32,100 nucleotides of DNA from CAJQPP01 sp041747075. Lineage in GTDB: Bacteria > Planctomycetota > Planctomycetia > Pirellulales > Pirellulaceae. The notes below the pieces were generated by a model. The model searched no databases and was not told the DNA's origin. It saw nothing but the letters and a program-made list of their open reading frames with translations. The stretch lies in assembly GCA_041747075.1 (NCBI GenBank), contig JBGTFW010000021.1, positions 1 to 32,100 of the forward strand. Direction: 5' to 3'. Made by a program: the position numbers and the translations under genes. Positions 23,848 to 32,100 of this stretch are shown here, piece after piece (position 1 is the stretch's first letter; every line of letters begins with the position of its first letter).

Positions 23848-23901
23848 AACGCAAATACCTCGGCCGCTGGCCGCCAACAGTCAATTCCCGGAGTCAAGCT
23901 C

Positions 23902-24783
23902 ATGAAGGCGATCGTTTCAGTCCTGTGCATTGTCGTCCTTGTGGGCGGTATCTACATGCTTTCCTCCGGCGGCTGCAAAGCCCAGACGCAAGTGGCCGGT
24001 GACAAGGTGATGGAACGCATCAACGAGTGGCTCGGCGATCTGGATGTCAAACGGAAGGAGATCGCCAACACGTTGAAGACCGTGGAAACGGGCATGAGCA
24101 ACGTTCGCCAACAGCGGATCAGCGGCGAGGTCCGCATGGAAGGCATCCAGAAAAAGGTCGCGACCATCGAGACGAGGATCGGGGACATCAAGAAGGCGCT
24201 TGCCGAACTGAACCCGCATTTGCGCGCGACGGAGGCGGTCGAAATCAACGGAAAGTCCTTTGCACCGGAAAAGGTGCGTGAAATGGCCAACGAACTGGCG
24301 GATGAGTTCGAGGCGCTCAATCGCAAGCTTGGCGGGCTGCAGTTGTCGATCAAGGAATATCAACGGAGCGTCAGCCTGCTCGCCACGCAGGAGCAAACCG
24401 CCGAAAAAACCATCAAGGCCCTGAAGGAAAAACTCGAATTGATTGACATCAAGAAAGAGACGCTCGATTCGATGCAATCCGCGCGGACGATCGTCGGGGA
24501 AAGCGGTTCCATTTCCGATGAATTCGTCAAGCTTGAGAAGGACATCGATAACTTGTTCATTGAGGTGGAAACAGGGCTGCGCGTGGAATCCGAAAAAGTC
24601 GCCGATCGCGAACGCGAACTCGCTTCATCGACCTCGACCGTTGACGAGATACTCGGCGATCTGACGACCGACGATGAAACGGCGGCGCGGATCGAGGCGA
24701 TTCTCGGCGCGGATTCCGCCAACAACGATTCCGGCAAAACTCCAGAACAGAAAACTCCGGACGAGAAAACTCCGGACCGGTAG
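23902..24783 (+). CDS. Membrane-anchored coiled-coil protein, function unknown
   Basis: A 293-residue protein. The first 20 residues are hydrophobic (SVLCIVVLVGGIYMLSSGGC), acting as an uncleaved anchor or weak signal; the SGGC is a poor lipobox. Almost all the remainder is heptad-rich coiled coil (about 35-245). The C-terminus has three near-repeats of KTP(E/D), from a 15-nt tandem repeat near 24738-24782. GGAG precedes the ATG by 8 nt. The next gene, 55 nt downstream, encodes a shorter protein of the same design; both have a DEIL motif near their C-terminus. They are probably co-transcribed partners. Confidence 0.75.
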   Translation: MKAIVSVLCIVVLVGGIYMLSSGGCKAQTQVAGDKVMERINEWLGDLDVKRKEIANTLKTVETGMSNVRQQRISGEVRMEGIQKKVATIETRIGDIKKALAELNPHLRATEAVEINGKSFAPEKVREMANELADEFEALNRKLGGLQLSIKEYQRSVSLLATQEQTAEKTIKALKEKLELIDIKKETLDSMQSARTIVGESGSISDEFVKLEKDIDNLFIEVETGLRVESEKVADRERELASSTSTVDEILGDLTTDDETAARIEAILGADSANNDSGKTPEQKTPDEKTPDR

Positions 24784-24838
24784 AGCCTCGCGGTTTTCCA
24801 TTCCAACAGAACCTTGCCACCCTCTCGCGGCGTGCGCC

Positions 24839-25423
24839 ATGACCTTTCTCAAGCTGCTTGTTTCCCTTCTGCTGATTGTCGCCGTCGCGGTCGGTGTCAC
24901 GGTGTATCTGAAATCGTCGGCACGGAAGGAGGACGAGACCGCCGCGCGGGAACGTGCCGAAAAGGGCTTTCTCACGACGCGACAACAACTGAACGACAAA
25001 CTGGAGGATATTCGCCAGCGCCGCGCGGAAGTCGTCGTGCAAATTGGGCGACTTGACGAACGAAAGCAGGAGGCCGCGGGGAAGCTGAAAGAAATGGGGG
25101 TCTCGAACGCCAACGACCTGGAAAACAACGCACGCGCCAAACTGGAATTTGCCAACGTCAAGCGGGTGATGGCGGACGTGGAAAAATTCAAGGAGGACCT
25201 GACGGTCTACGACGACGCCATTGTCAGAATCGAAGCAGCGCTCGATGACCTCGACCGCCAGGAGTATCAAAGGAACGCCGGTATCAACGAGCAGCAATCG
25301 CGCCAGCTTGAGACGATCGTCCGGGACCTTGACGACCGTCTGTTACGCAAGGAGTCCGCGCTGGAGGAGCTGAGAACGCAGGAAGTCCTTGACGAGATCC
25401 TCTCGGCGGACGACGCAAAGTGA
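24839..25423 (+). CDS. Membrane-anchored coiled-coil protein, partner of the preceding gene
   Basis: A 194-residue protein with one N-terminal membrane segment (TFLKLLVSLLLIVAVAVGVT, about 2-21) and a long charged coiled coil, rich in Glu, Arg, Lys and Ala, to the end (EVLDEILSADDAK). The ATG at 24839 is chosen because it starts the membrane segment; the frame open from 24674 overlaps the preceding gene. There are no enzyme motifs. Gene order and similar design suggest that the pair forms a hetero-oligomer at the membrane; this is inference. Confidence 0.75.
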   Translation: MTFLKLLVSLLLIVAVAVGVTVYLKSSARKEDETAARERAEKGFLTTRQQLNDKLEDIRQRRAEVVVQIGRLDERKQEAAGKLKEMGVSNANDLENNARAKLEFANVKRVMADVEKFKEDLTVYDDAIVRIEAALDDLDRQEYQRNAGINEQQSRQLETIVRDLDDRLLRKESALEELRTQEVLDEILSADDAK

Positions 25424-25523
25424 GTTGCGGGGCCTCTGAAATGACACTCGCAACGCAACGATCATTTCGATGCGGCCCGCGGCTAGCGCCGGCGGTTTAC
25501 ACGAGGACGTTTGCGTTCTGCTT

Positions 25524-27191
25524 CTAGAAATCCTCCGGCGGAGCAAAGCCGCCGCCCATGGACTGGCCGATCTTGCCGAAGACCTCCAGCAAACCTTCCT
25601 GCATTTCCATGCGGACTTCCTCGCCGTTTTCGATCATTCGCGCCGTCATTCGAATCCGGTCGTCGGCGGATTCGGGCAATGCGTCGGCGATCATCTTGAG
25701 TTCCCGGGCGTCCTGAAACTTCGCCATGAAGCGGAGGAAGGGCAGCAAGTGAAAATTCGCCTGTGCGGCCGGCAGGTCACTCTCGCTCGCCGAGCCTTTT
25801 CGGCATTCGGTCAGCAGTTCCTTCGCCGAGTCGCCGCCCGCGATGTACACAACGTCGTCGCCGACGCCGAGAAGCAACTTGAATCGCTCGCCGAAGAACT
25901 GGCGGGCTTCCTCCTCGTTTTCCGGGACGAGAATGTCCACTTCGTGGAACCGGATTCCATCTTCGGTGGCGGTGTCGAAGCGGAATTCCAGCGGAGCGCC
26001 CTCGGCGCGCGCCAGTTCGGCGATTTCCTTGACGCTCTTTTCAAGCTTGCCGCCGCTGGCGATCCGCAGGCCCGTGGCAAAGGAGAGCGAATCCTCCGAG
26101 ACGATCGCGGCGCCTCCCATGTCGATGACGCCGGCCTTCATCGAGTCGACGAGGACGTTGAGCAAATCGGTGAGAATTCGTTTTGCCGTTTTGGCCTCGC
26201 CATCGGTCATCTCGCCCTTCTCGACTTGTTTGTCAATTTCCTTTTCACCAGCCGACTTCAGTTCGTCGATCATCGCATCGGCCTGGACGATGTCCTCCTC
26301 AAGGAGCTTTCCGCAGAAGTGGAAATTCAGTGCCGCGCGGTCGAGGAGGAATCCCGTAAAGCGGCTGGGAGGCGCGTCGGCAAAGGCCGCGCACTGCCGC
26401 GCCAGCCGGGAATCGGGAAGACCGACAAATTTCATGTCGAGGTAAATCCGGTTCCCCTCCTCGTCGATGTTGAATCCGGCGACAATTTCGTCCGTTTCGT
26501 TGATAATGCTTTCGATCGAGCGCATCGAGTATTCGAAATTCGCGCGCTGGAGGTCGGCCTGGGGTCCTTCCTCATCCATCGAATCGAGCGCGCTCTCGCG
26601 AATCAACTCGATCATTTTGGCGCGGAACTCCGCCGGCAGGCGCTGGCCGTAGACACGGGCCGACAGGTTGTACTCGGCGGGCAATTCGCCAAGCGTGGAA
26701 GCGGGATCGGACGGGACGTTGTCGAGCATTTCCGGATTCTTCGCGACGAACGCAAATCCGTCTTTCACGCGTACGGTCAATTCGGTTCCGTCGTCCATCG
26801 TGAGCAGCGTATCATCGCCGTCTTCCTCGATGTCGACCAAATCAGCGATCGTGTCGAGCACGTCGTCAATATCGGTGACGGGAACGAACGCGAGAACTTC
26901 CGGCTCAAGCTTGTCCCCTTCAAAAAACAACATCGCGCCAATCGGCTTCTCCTGGTCGAGGCCGCGGATGTACTCGGACGTCATGATCCGAACCATCCCC
27001 TTCATCGATCCGAACCCCGCGGCCTCAAAGAGGTGTTCGATGTCATCGAGATGTTCCTTGAGGCTCGACGCTGAGATTACGACTCCCGGCTGAACGTCCA
27101 TCTCGGTCTGCGCGACGGCTTGTCGCTGGGGTAATCCGGCCGCCAGCATGATGAACAGGCAGGCGGAGGTTCTTGTTAAAAGTTGAATCAC
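25524..27191 (-). CDS. Large secreted protein of unknown function
   Basis: A 555-residue protein from a GTG at 27191 with GGAG 9 nt upstream; a frame open to 27287 would put 32 extra residues before the signal peptide. The signal peptide ends near AVAQ. The body is acidic and alpha/beta in appearance, with no catalytic motif I recognise. Segments like GVVISASSLKEHLDDIEHLF and GLPDSRLARQCAAFADAPPS resemble a type of secreted planctomycete protein. It is convergent with the coiled-coil pair (100-nt gap). Confidence 0.75.
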   Translation of the reverse strand: MIQLLTRTSACLFIMLAAGLPQRQAVAQTEMDVQPGVVISASSLKEHLDDIEHLFEAAGFGSMKGMVRIMTSEYIRGLDQEKPIGAMLFFEGDKLEPEVLAFVPVTDIDDVLDTIADLVDIEEDGDDTLLTMDDGTELTVRVKDGFAFVAKNPEMLDNVPSDPASTLGELPAEYNLSARVYGQRLPAEFRAKMIELIRESALDSMDEEGPQADLQRANFEYSMRSIESIINETDEIVAGFNIDEEGNRIYLDMKFVGLPDSRLARQCAAFADAPPSRFTGFLLDRAALNFHFCGKLLEEDIVQADAMIDELKSAGEKEIDKQVEKGEMTDGEAKTAKRILTDLLNVLVDSMKAGVIDMGGAAIVSEDSLSFATGLRIASGGKLEKSVKEIAELARAEGAPLEFRFDTATEDGIRFHEVDILVPENEEEARQFFGERFKLLLGVGDDVVYIAGGDSAKELLTECRKGSASESDLPAAQANFHLLPFLRFMAKFQDARELKMIADALPESADDRIRMTARMIENGEEVRMEMQEGLLEVFGKIGQSMGGGFAPPEDF

Positions 27192-27562
27192 CTTGGTTTG
27201 CTCCAATATGCGAGGGAAAAAGTTGTGTGTTGAGAGTAACCGCCACGGCGCGCGAAGTCGGCTCGCGAAATCGGTTGCTTTAACCAATAGTCTACCGGCG
27301 CAGGCGGGAATTGGTCAAAAGGGTGCTCGCAAGGCCTCAATACTTCGGACCAAACCCTGGTCAGGCCGTTACCGCCGCGCCGCCAGAAAAAAGGGACGGT
27401 ACGCCGATCATTACCCCGAAACCGGGCGATTTGTTTTGATCCTTTCAAGGAAATCCCGGATTTTCCGGAGCGACGGCAGGGGTCCGGGGCGTGAATCGCG
27501 AGGGGCCGGTCAAGCATGAGGACGAGCAGGAGTCGGAGAGGAGTCGGAGAAACGAGACTTTT
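27192..27562. other. 371-nt stretch without a supported gene
   Basis: Between the start of the secreted-protein gene and the end of the Dus gene, both on the minus strand. It should contain the promoter of the secreted-protein gene and the end of the dus transcript. A short direct repeat, GGAGTCGGAGA, occurs twice at about 27530-27551. No RNA gene or clear terminator was seen. Confidence 0.55.
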
Positions 27563-28669
27563 TCAGCAACTTCCCTGGGCCTTGTGCATGCGTCCGTCCG
27601 GATGCTGGCCAGGCCCGTCCTCCGAGTACCACTGGTCGAGGGCAGTTTGCCAGTCGTCAATGGTTTTAGCAGTCGCGAACGCCCGTCGCACCTCGTCATG
27701 TCGCGGATGAAGGATCGAGTACTTGATGCCGAACTTGCGCATCACGGGACCGACCCGCCGCGAACCATACAAGCCGGTGGCCAGCCTCAAATGTTCGAGG
27801 ATCGTATCTCGCTGTTCGTGCAGGCCCGGCGGATCGGGCAACGGAAGGCCCGCCGCCAGCGCGCGCGCCTGGGAAAAAATCCATGGGTTGCCAATGGCAC
27901 CGCGCGCCACGGTGACGCCGTCGACGCCCGTTTGGCGGATCATCTCCAGACAGTCGCGCGCAGTGAACAAATCCCCGCTGCCGAGGATGGTCCGCTTTCC
28001 AGCATGTTGCTTGACTTCATTCAGGAAGCTCCAGCGACTGGGTCCGACGTATCGTTGCTGGACCGTGCGTCCGTGGACGGTGACGGCGGCCAAACCGGCT
28101 TCAAAGGCACCGTCGAGAATTTTAAAGAACCTGTCGCGGCTCTCGGGCGTGTCGTCAATGCCGCGCCGCATCTTGAGCGTGACTGGAATCGAGTCCGGCA
28201 CGACGTCCCGCGTCGCGCGAATGATCTGGAGGGCAATGTCGGGCTGGCCAAGGTGAAATCCACCCCGGCACCGCCCGAGTACTTTTTTCACCGGACACCC
28301 GAAGTTGATGTCGATCACGTCGAAGCCCGCTTCGACCAGTTTCAACGCACCGGCCGCGAATTGTTCCGGCTCGGCACCCATCAATTGGCCACCGACCGGG
28401 TGGTCCTCGTCGCTCAGGTGCAGGAAATGTCCCGTTCGCTGACGGTCCCGCAGTTCAACGAGAAACTTGTCAAGCATCACTTCGCAAAGCGCATAGGGCG
28501 CGCCATGACGGCGGGCGATGACCCGCATCGGCCAGTCGCTGTAGCCTGACAACGCAGCCTGAACGACGGGAAAGTCAACGGTGGCGCCGCCGATCGATAG
28601 CGGGCGCAGCGGCCCAACGGCCAGCGGCGTGACCATCGGGTCGATGAGCATCGGATCGTTCGTCAGCAT
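27563..28669 (-). CDS. dusB: tRNA-dihydrouridine synthase (DusB-like)
   Basis: A protein of about 368 residues that reduces uridine to dihydrouridine in tRNA using FMN and NAD(P)H. Recognisable elements in order are the barrel start VVQAALSGYSDWPMRVIARR, the catalytic-Cys segment DINFGCPVKKVLGRCRGG, the LKMRRGID strand, the VTVHGRTVQQRY motif, and the FMN-phosphate region GSGDLF...GVDGVTVARGAIGNPW. The start is uncertain: Met at 28669 is used here, and an ATG at 28738 inside a palindromic repeat is possible; neither has a good Shine-Dalgarno. Confidence 0.9.
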   Translation of the reverse strand: MLTNDPMLIDPMVTPLAVGPLRPLSIGGATVDFPVVQAALSGYSDWPMRVIARRHGAPYALCEVMLDKFLVELRDRQRTGHFLHLSDEDHPVGGQLMGAEPEQFAAGALKLVEAGFDVIDINFGCPVKKVLGRCRGGFHLGQPDIALQIIRATRDVVPDSIPVTLKMRRGIDDTPESRDRFFKILDGAFEAGLAAVTVHGRTVQQRYVGPSRWSFLNEVKQHAGKRTILGSGDLFTARDCLEMIRQTGVDGVTVARGAIGNPWIFSQARALAAGLPLPDPPGLHEQRDTILEHLRLATGLYGSRRVGPVMRKFGIKYSILHPRHDEVRRAFATAKTIDDWQTALDQWYSEDGPGQHPDGRMHKAQGSC

Positions 28670-28739
28670 TGGCGGGTGTTTCGTGATTTCGCGGTCTTTC
28701 GCACATTGGCAGGTCGGTTGCGCGATGCAATTGTACATG

Positions 28740-28823
28740 ACTCGGCAAGCTGGCAGCTTGCCCCACGTGGCCGATGCCGGCAGCTTCGCGACTCGGCAAG
28801 CTGGCAGCTTGCCCGACGTGGCC
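28740..28823. repeat. Two direct 33-bp repeats with palindromic core
   Basis: Copies at 28740-28772 and 28791-28823 differ at one position, with an 18-nt spacer. The core GGCAAGCTGGCAGCTTGCC is an almost perfect palindrome. The arrangement sits between the divergent dus and DUF2726 genes and may overlap the dus promoter. Such paired palindromes are typical of REP-type elements. Confidence 0.85.
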
Positions 28824-28858
28824 TATTGGTCACAACATGGGGGCAGTCCAGCTAGAAT
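28824..28858. repeat. Partial copy of the right end of the 20767-20905 element
   Basis: GTCCAGCTAGAAT at 28846-28858 is identical to 20896-20908, and the preceding bases (TATTGG...) also align loosely with the other element's right arm. It directly adjoins the 33-bp repeats. Confidence 0.55.
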
Positions 28859-28896
28859 GTGGTCATTTAGTCCGCCCGACGCCCTGATTTCGTGCC

Positions 28897-29403
28897 ATGC
28901 CGGAAAATATTCTTCTAAACCTCTGGAGCCTTTGGCCGCTGGCGGTTATCGGCCTGATGGTTTTGGCGGCTCTCTGGTTGCTGGGGCTGTTGGGCGCGCG
29001 GCCACGAACGCCTTACGCGCGGCGGCACAAACTGGTGACGCGAAACGAGCTGGTCTTTTACCGCGTGCTCCGTCAGGCCGTCGGCGATCAATGGGAGGTT
29101 TTTGCGATGGTTCGCATTGCCGACCTGTTGACCGTTCCCAAGGGAACGAGCAACCACCGGTCGTGGCTCAACAAGGTACTTTCCAAGCATATTGACTTCA
29201 TTCTTTGCGACAAGGAAACGCTCGAGGTCCTTGCGGGGATCGAACTGGACGACCGGTCGCATTCGCTACCGGCGAGGATTCGCCGCGACCAGTTCGTCAA
29301 TGCGGCATTTTCCGACGCGGGACTTCCCCTGGTACGCTTTCCCGTTGCGACCAGCTACGACGCGACGGTGATCCGCCGAACGATCGACAAGGCGATTAAA
29401 TGA
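28897..29403 (+). CDS. DUF2726 domain membrane protein
   Basis: A 168-residue protein with one N-terminal membrane segment (about 12-33, PLAVIGLMVLAALWLLGLLG) and a cytoplasmic DUF2726 domain (about 48-165: LVTRNELVFYRVLRQAVGDQ... IDFILCDKETLEVLAGIELD DRSH... DAGLPLVRFPV). DUF2726 has a restriction-endonuclease-like fold; the FILCDKETLEVLAGIELDD stretch corresponds to the D...ExK-type core, but the activity is unproven. The stop overlaps the start of the next gene as ATGA, implying translational coupling. Confidence 0.85.
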   Translation: MPENILLNLWSLWPLAVIGLMVLAALWLLGLLGARPRTPYARRHKLVTRNELVFYRVLRQAVGDQWEVFAMVRIADLLTVPKGTSNHRSWLNKVLSKHIDFILCDKETLEVLAGIELDDRSHSLPARIRRDQFVNAAFSDAGLPLVRFPVATSYDATVIRRTIDKAIK

Positions 29404-30401
29404 CGCAACCGACGACGCGCGTGACGGCCAACCCGGATCGGGAAACCCGTGGTATACGCAGGCGAGCCTCGAGGTGCGTACTGTGGGGAACGGCAATTGC
29501 CATGGCAACGGCCGCGCAGTTGTTGGCGACTCACTGGTGGGTTGCCGACCTTCTCACCCAATTCACCGTCCAGTACGTGTTGCTGCTCGCGCCGCTGGTC
29601 GCATTGCTCGTTGTGCTGGGGCGCTGGAACTGGGCGCTCCTGTTCGTTGTGCCGCTGGTCTTCCATCTCTGGCTGATATCCGGTTACTTTCTTGCCGCGC
29701 CACTGCCGCCCGGTGCGCATCATGGAATTCAAATACGTGCGATGACGCAAAACGTTTTGGCCTCCAACCAGCGGTATGGGGACTTGATGGAATTGATCCG
29801 CGAGCGGGACCCGGACATTATCGCCTTGCAGGAAGTCACGGAGGCATGGGTTGACGGACTGGCGTCGCTCGTCGAACGTTTCCCGCACTGGAAGTTTGTC
29901 AAACATGAGGGGAATTTCGGAATCGCCATTTACTCGAAGCGTCCGTGGGAGGCGATCGATGTGCAGTGGTTTGGCCCGCGCCAGTTGCCGTCGATCCATG
30001 TGCTTTTTCGGACGGAAGACAATCAGAAGTTTGAATTCGTGGCGGTTCATTCCTTGCCGCCGACGGGCAGGGAGCAAGCGGAGTTTCGCAACGCCCAGTT
30101 ATTGCTGACCGCTGACCGGCTGGATTCTGGAAGGTCCCGAATCGTCGTGGGTGATTTCAATTTGACTCCGTGGTCCCCGTGGTTTCGCGAATTCATGCGA
30201 CGGGGAAAACTCGTCGATTCGGCGCGTGGGAGCGGTGTCGAGCCGACGTGGTTTGCCTTTCCCTCATGGCTGGGGGGCGTCAAGATCGACCATGTGCTGG
30301 TCAGTCCGGACCTGATCGTGGACAATCACGAAATCGGCCCGCACGTTGGCTCGGACCATCGTGCCGTGATCGTTGATATTTGCTTTCCCGACCCGAAGTG
30401 A
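29400..30401 (+). CDS. Membrane-anchored endonuclease/exonuclease/phosphatase family protein
   Basis: A 333-residue protein. Membrane segments occupy about 25-100, followed by an EEP domain (about 112-330). Catalytic landmarks are Asn118 (TQNVL), Glu145 (ALQEV), GDFN (251-254) and SDHRAV (318-323) with the preceding IDHVLVS. This matches the family with an N-terminal hydrophobic region, in which the phosphoesterase domain probably faces the periplasm. The substrate (DNA, phospholipid or phosphoinositide-like) cannot be told. It overlaps the DUF2726 gene by 4 nt and is followed after 9 nt by a NUDIX gene. Confidence 0.88.
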   Translation: MTQPTTRVTANPDRETRGIRRRASRCVLWGTAIAMATAAQLLATHWWVADLLTQFTVQYVLLLAPLVALLVVLGRWNWALLFVVPLVFHLWLISGYFLAAPLPPGAHHGIQIRAMTQNVLASNQRYGDLMELIRERDPDIIALQEVTEAWVDGLASLVERFPHWKFVKHEGNFGIAIYSKRPWEAIDVQWFGPRQLPSIHVLFRTEDNQKFEFVAVHSLPPTGREQAEFRNAQLLLTADRLDSGRSRIVVGDFNLTPWSPWFREFMRRGKLVDSARGSGVEPTWFAFPSWLGGVKIDHVLVSPDLIVDNHEIGPHVGSDHRAVIVDICFPDPK

Positions 30402-30410
30402 CCCCTGACC

Positions 30411-30883
30411 ATGACCATCCAGCGAACTCGCTTCGACGGGACCGTGGCAAATCACTGGTCGAACGATCGCCAGGCGGCGGTTGCGGTCATCGTGCGTCGC
30501 GGCAAGCTGCTGGTGATTCGACGCGCGCTGACCGTCCGGGCACCTGGCAAATTGTGTTTCCCAGGGGGGCTGATTGAGCGCGGGGAACACGCCGCGGAAA
30601 CGATTGTCCGCGAATTGCGCGAGGAATTGAGCCTCGACGTCCGTCCCGTCTCACCCTTGTGGAGCAGTTTCGCGCCGTCCGGATGCCGTCTTCACTGGCT
30701 GGAGTGCAAGCTTTCGGAACCCGAGTCCGAGCCGGTCCCCAACCCTTCCGAAGTCCAGCACTGCCTGTGGCTAACCGTTCCCGAGCTTGCCGAACATCCC
30801 GACGTCTTGCCAAGCAATTTCAGTTTCCTTGAAAACGTGCGCGGCGGACAAATCCATTTTCGCGTTGAAACGCCAGTACCCGT

Positions 30884-30887
<4 letters not shown>
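30411..30887 (+). CDS. NUDIX hydrolase
   Basis: A 158-residue cytoplasmic pyrophosphohydrolase. The Nudix box starts at Gly53 as GLIERGEHAAETIVRELREE and continues LSL; it conforms to Gx5Ex7REUxEE, with Ser where the last Gly is usual. The N-terminal strand VAVIVRRGKLLVIRRA is typical. The substrate is not predictable. It is the last gene of the DUF2726-EEP-NUDIX set, and its final 4 nt overlap the end of the convergent nrdB gene. Confidence 0.9.
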
Positions 30888-31954
<1,067 letters not shown>

Positions 31955-31958
31955 TTTG

Positions 31959-32021
31959 AGAGCTGAGAGTTAAGAGTTAAGAGCTGAGAGTTAAGAGTCA
32001 AGAGGTGAGAGTTAAGAGTTG
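31959..32021. repeat. Three 21-bp tandem repeats abutting the nrdB start
   Basis: Units at 31959-31979, 31980-32000 and 32001-32021 follow the pattern AGAGCTGAGAGTTAAGAGT plus two bases, with few differences, then decay into AGGTTTAAGG-like sequence to about 32050. On the nrdB strand they give a CU-rich leader ending 4 nt from the ATG. Confidence 0.88.
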
Positions 32022-32063
32022 AGGTTTAAGGTATAGGGTTAAGGTTTAGGAGCTTTTCTTGCC

Positions 32064-32090
32064 CCCTCTCCCCCGCGGCGGGGGAGAGGG
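32064..32090. repeat. Dispersed GC-rich palindrome
   Basis: CCCTCTCCCCC (32064-32074) pairs with GGGGGAGAGGG (32080-32090), extended by one G-C pair, around a CGG loop. The motif with the flanking GGTTGGGGTGAG is a REP-like sequence common in many bacterial genomes. Its other side is outside the window. Confidence 0.8.
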
Positions 32091-32100
32091 TTGGGGTGAG

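Noticed and set aside
25470..27074. 534-codon plus-strand frame opposite the secreted protein gene
   Set aside because: The minus-strand frame has a signal peptide and a Shine-Dalgarno; the opposite frame is an antisense shadow.

Overview
The window is GC-rich and looks like a chromosome segment from a member of the Planctomycetes (lineage within the phylum uncertain). The reasons are a planctomycete-type ECF sigma factor, Uma2-family genes, several S1C/PDZ secreted proteins including a degenerate one, a YhaO/YhaN pair whose nuclease lacks the usual GNHD motif, many secreted proteins of unknown function, and short dispersed palindromic repeats of a type I associate with this phylum. No prophage, CRISPR array or complete insertion sequence was seen.

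Layout. 1-1409: two tandem Uma2-family genes, the first cut by the window edge. 2020-6843: minus-strand YhaO-like/YhaN-like pair. 7069-7680: ECF sigma factor. 7709-9984: two minus-strand S1C/PDZ proteins, one with an intact catalytic triad and one apparently without. 10288-11872: an HExxH membrane protein and an outer-membrane barrel candidate. 12040-14898: a close-packed set of HtrA-like protease, thiL and tsaE. 15040-17593: a FadL-type barrel and, convergent to it, a vanadium-haloperoxidase-like secreted protein. 17879-19115: a small conserved-looking protein and a YceI-HMA fusion. 19706-20438: rimI and a tRNA-Pro(GGG). 20439-23327: a repeat-rich region with one sialidase-like gene and remnants of formate-THF ligase and a cytosine methyltransferase. 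23328-27191: a MIP18-type Fe-S factor, two coiled-coil proteins, and a large secreted unknown. 27563-28669: a tRNA-dihydrouridine synthase. 28897-30887: a DUF2726, endonuclease/exonuclease/phosphatase and NUDIX set. 30884-31954: a ribonucleotide reductase beta subunit, whose upstream region is built from short repeats.

The most important observation is at 18177-19115. The YceI gene appears to stop at a TGA at 18930-18932, but the frame stays open for 60 more codons to a TAA and encodes a heavy-metal-associated (HMA) domain. The TGA falls exactly on the first cysteine of the MxCxxC metal motif, giving M-V-U-S-G-C. It is followed at once by a two-part hairpin with a GGUC apical loop, which resembles a bacterial SECIS element. 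I read this as a secreted selenoprotein with a YceI-HMA architecture. A second notable case is the NrdB at the right end, which has Phe at the radical-tyrosine position and Glu as first metal ligand, the pattern of subclass Ic (Mn/Fe) reductases.

Genes that probably act together: YhaO/YhaN in DNA end processing; the S1C proteases in envelope protein quality control; tsaE and rimI in translation-related modification (tRNA t6A, and S18 acetylation); the paired coiled-coil proteins at 23902 and 24839 as one envelope-associated unit.
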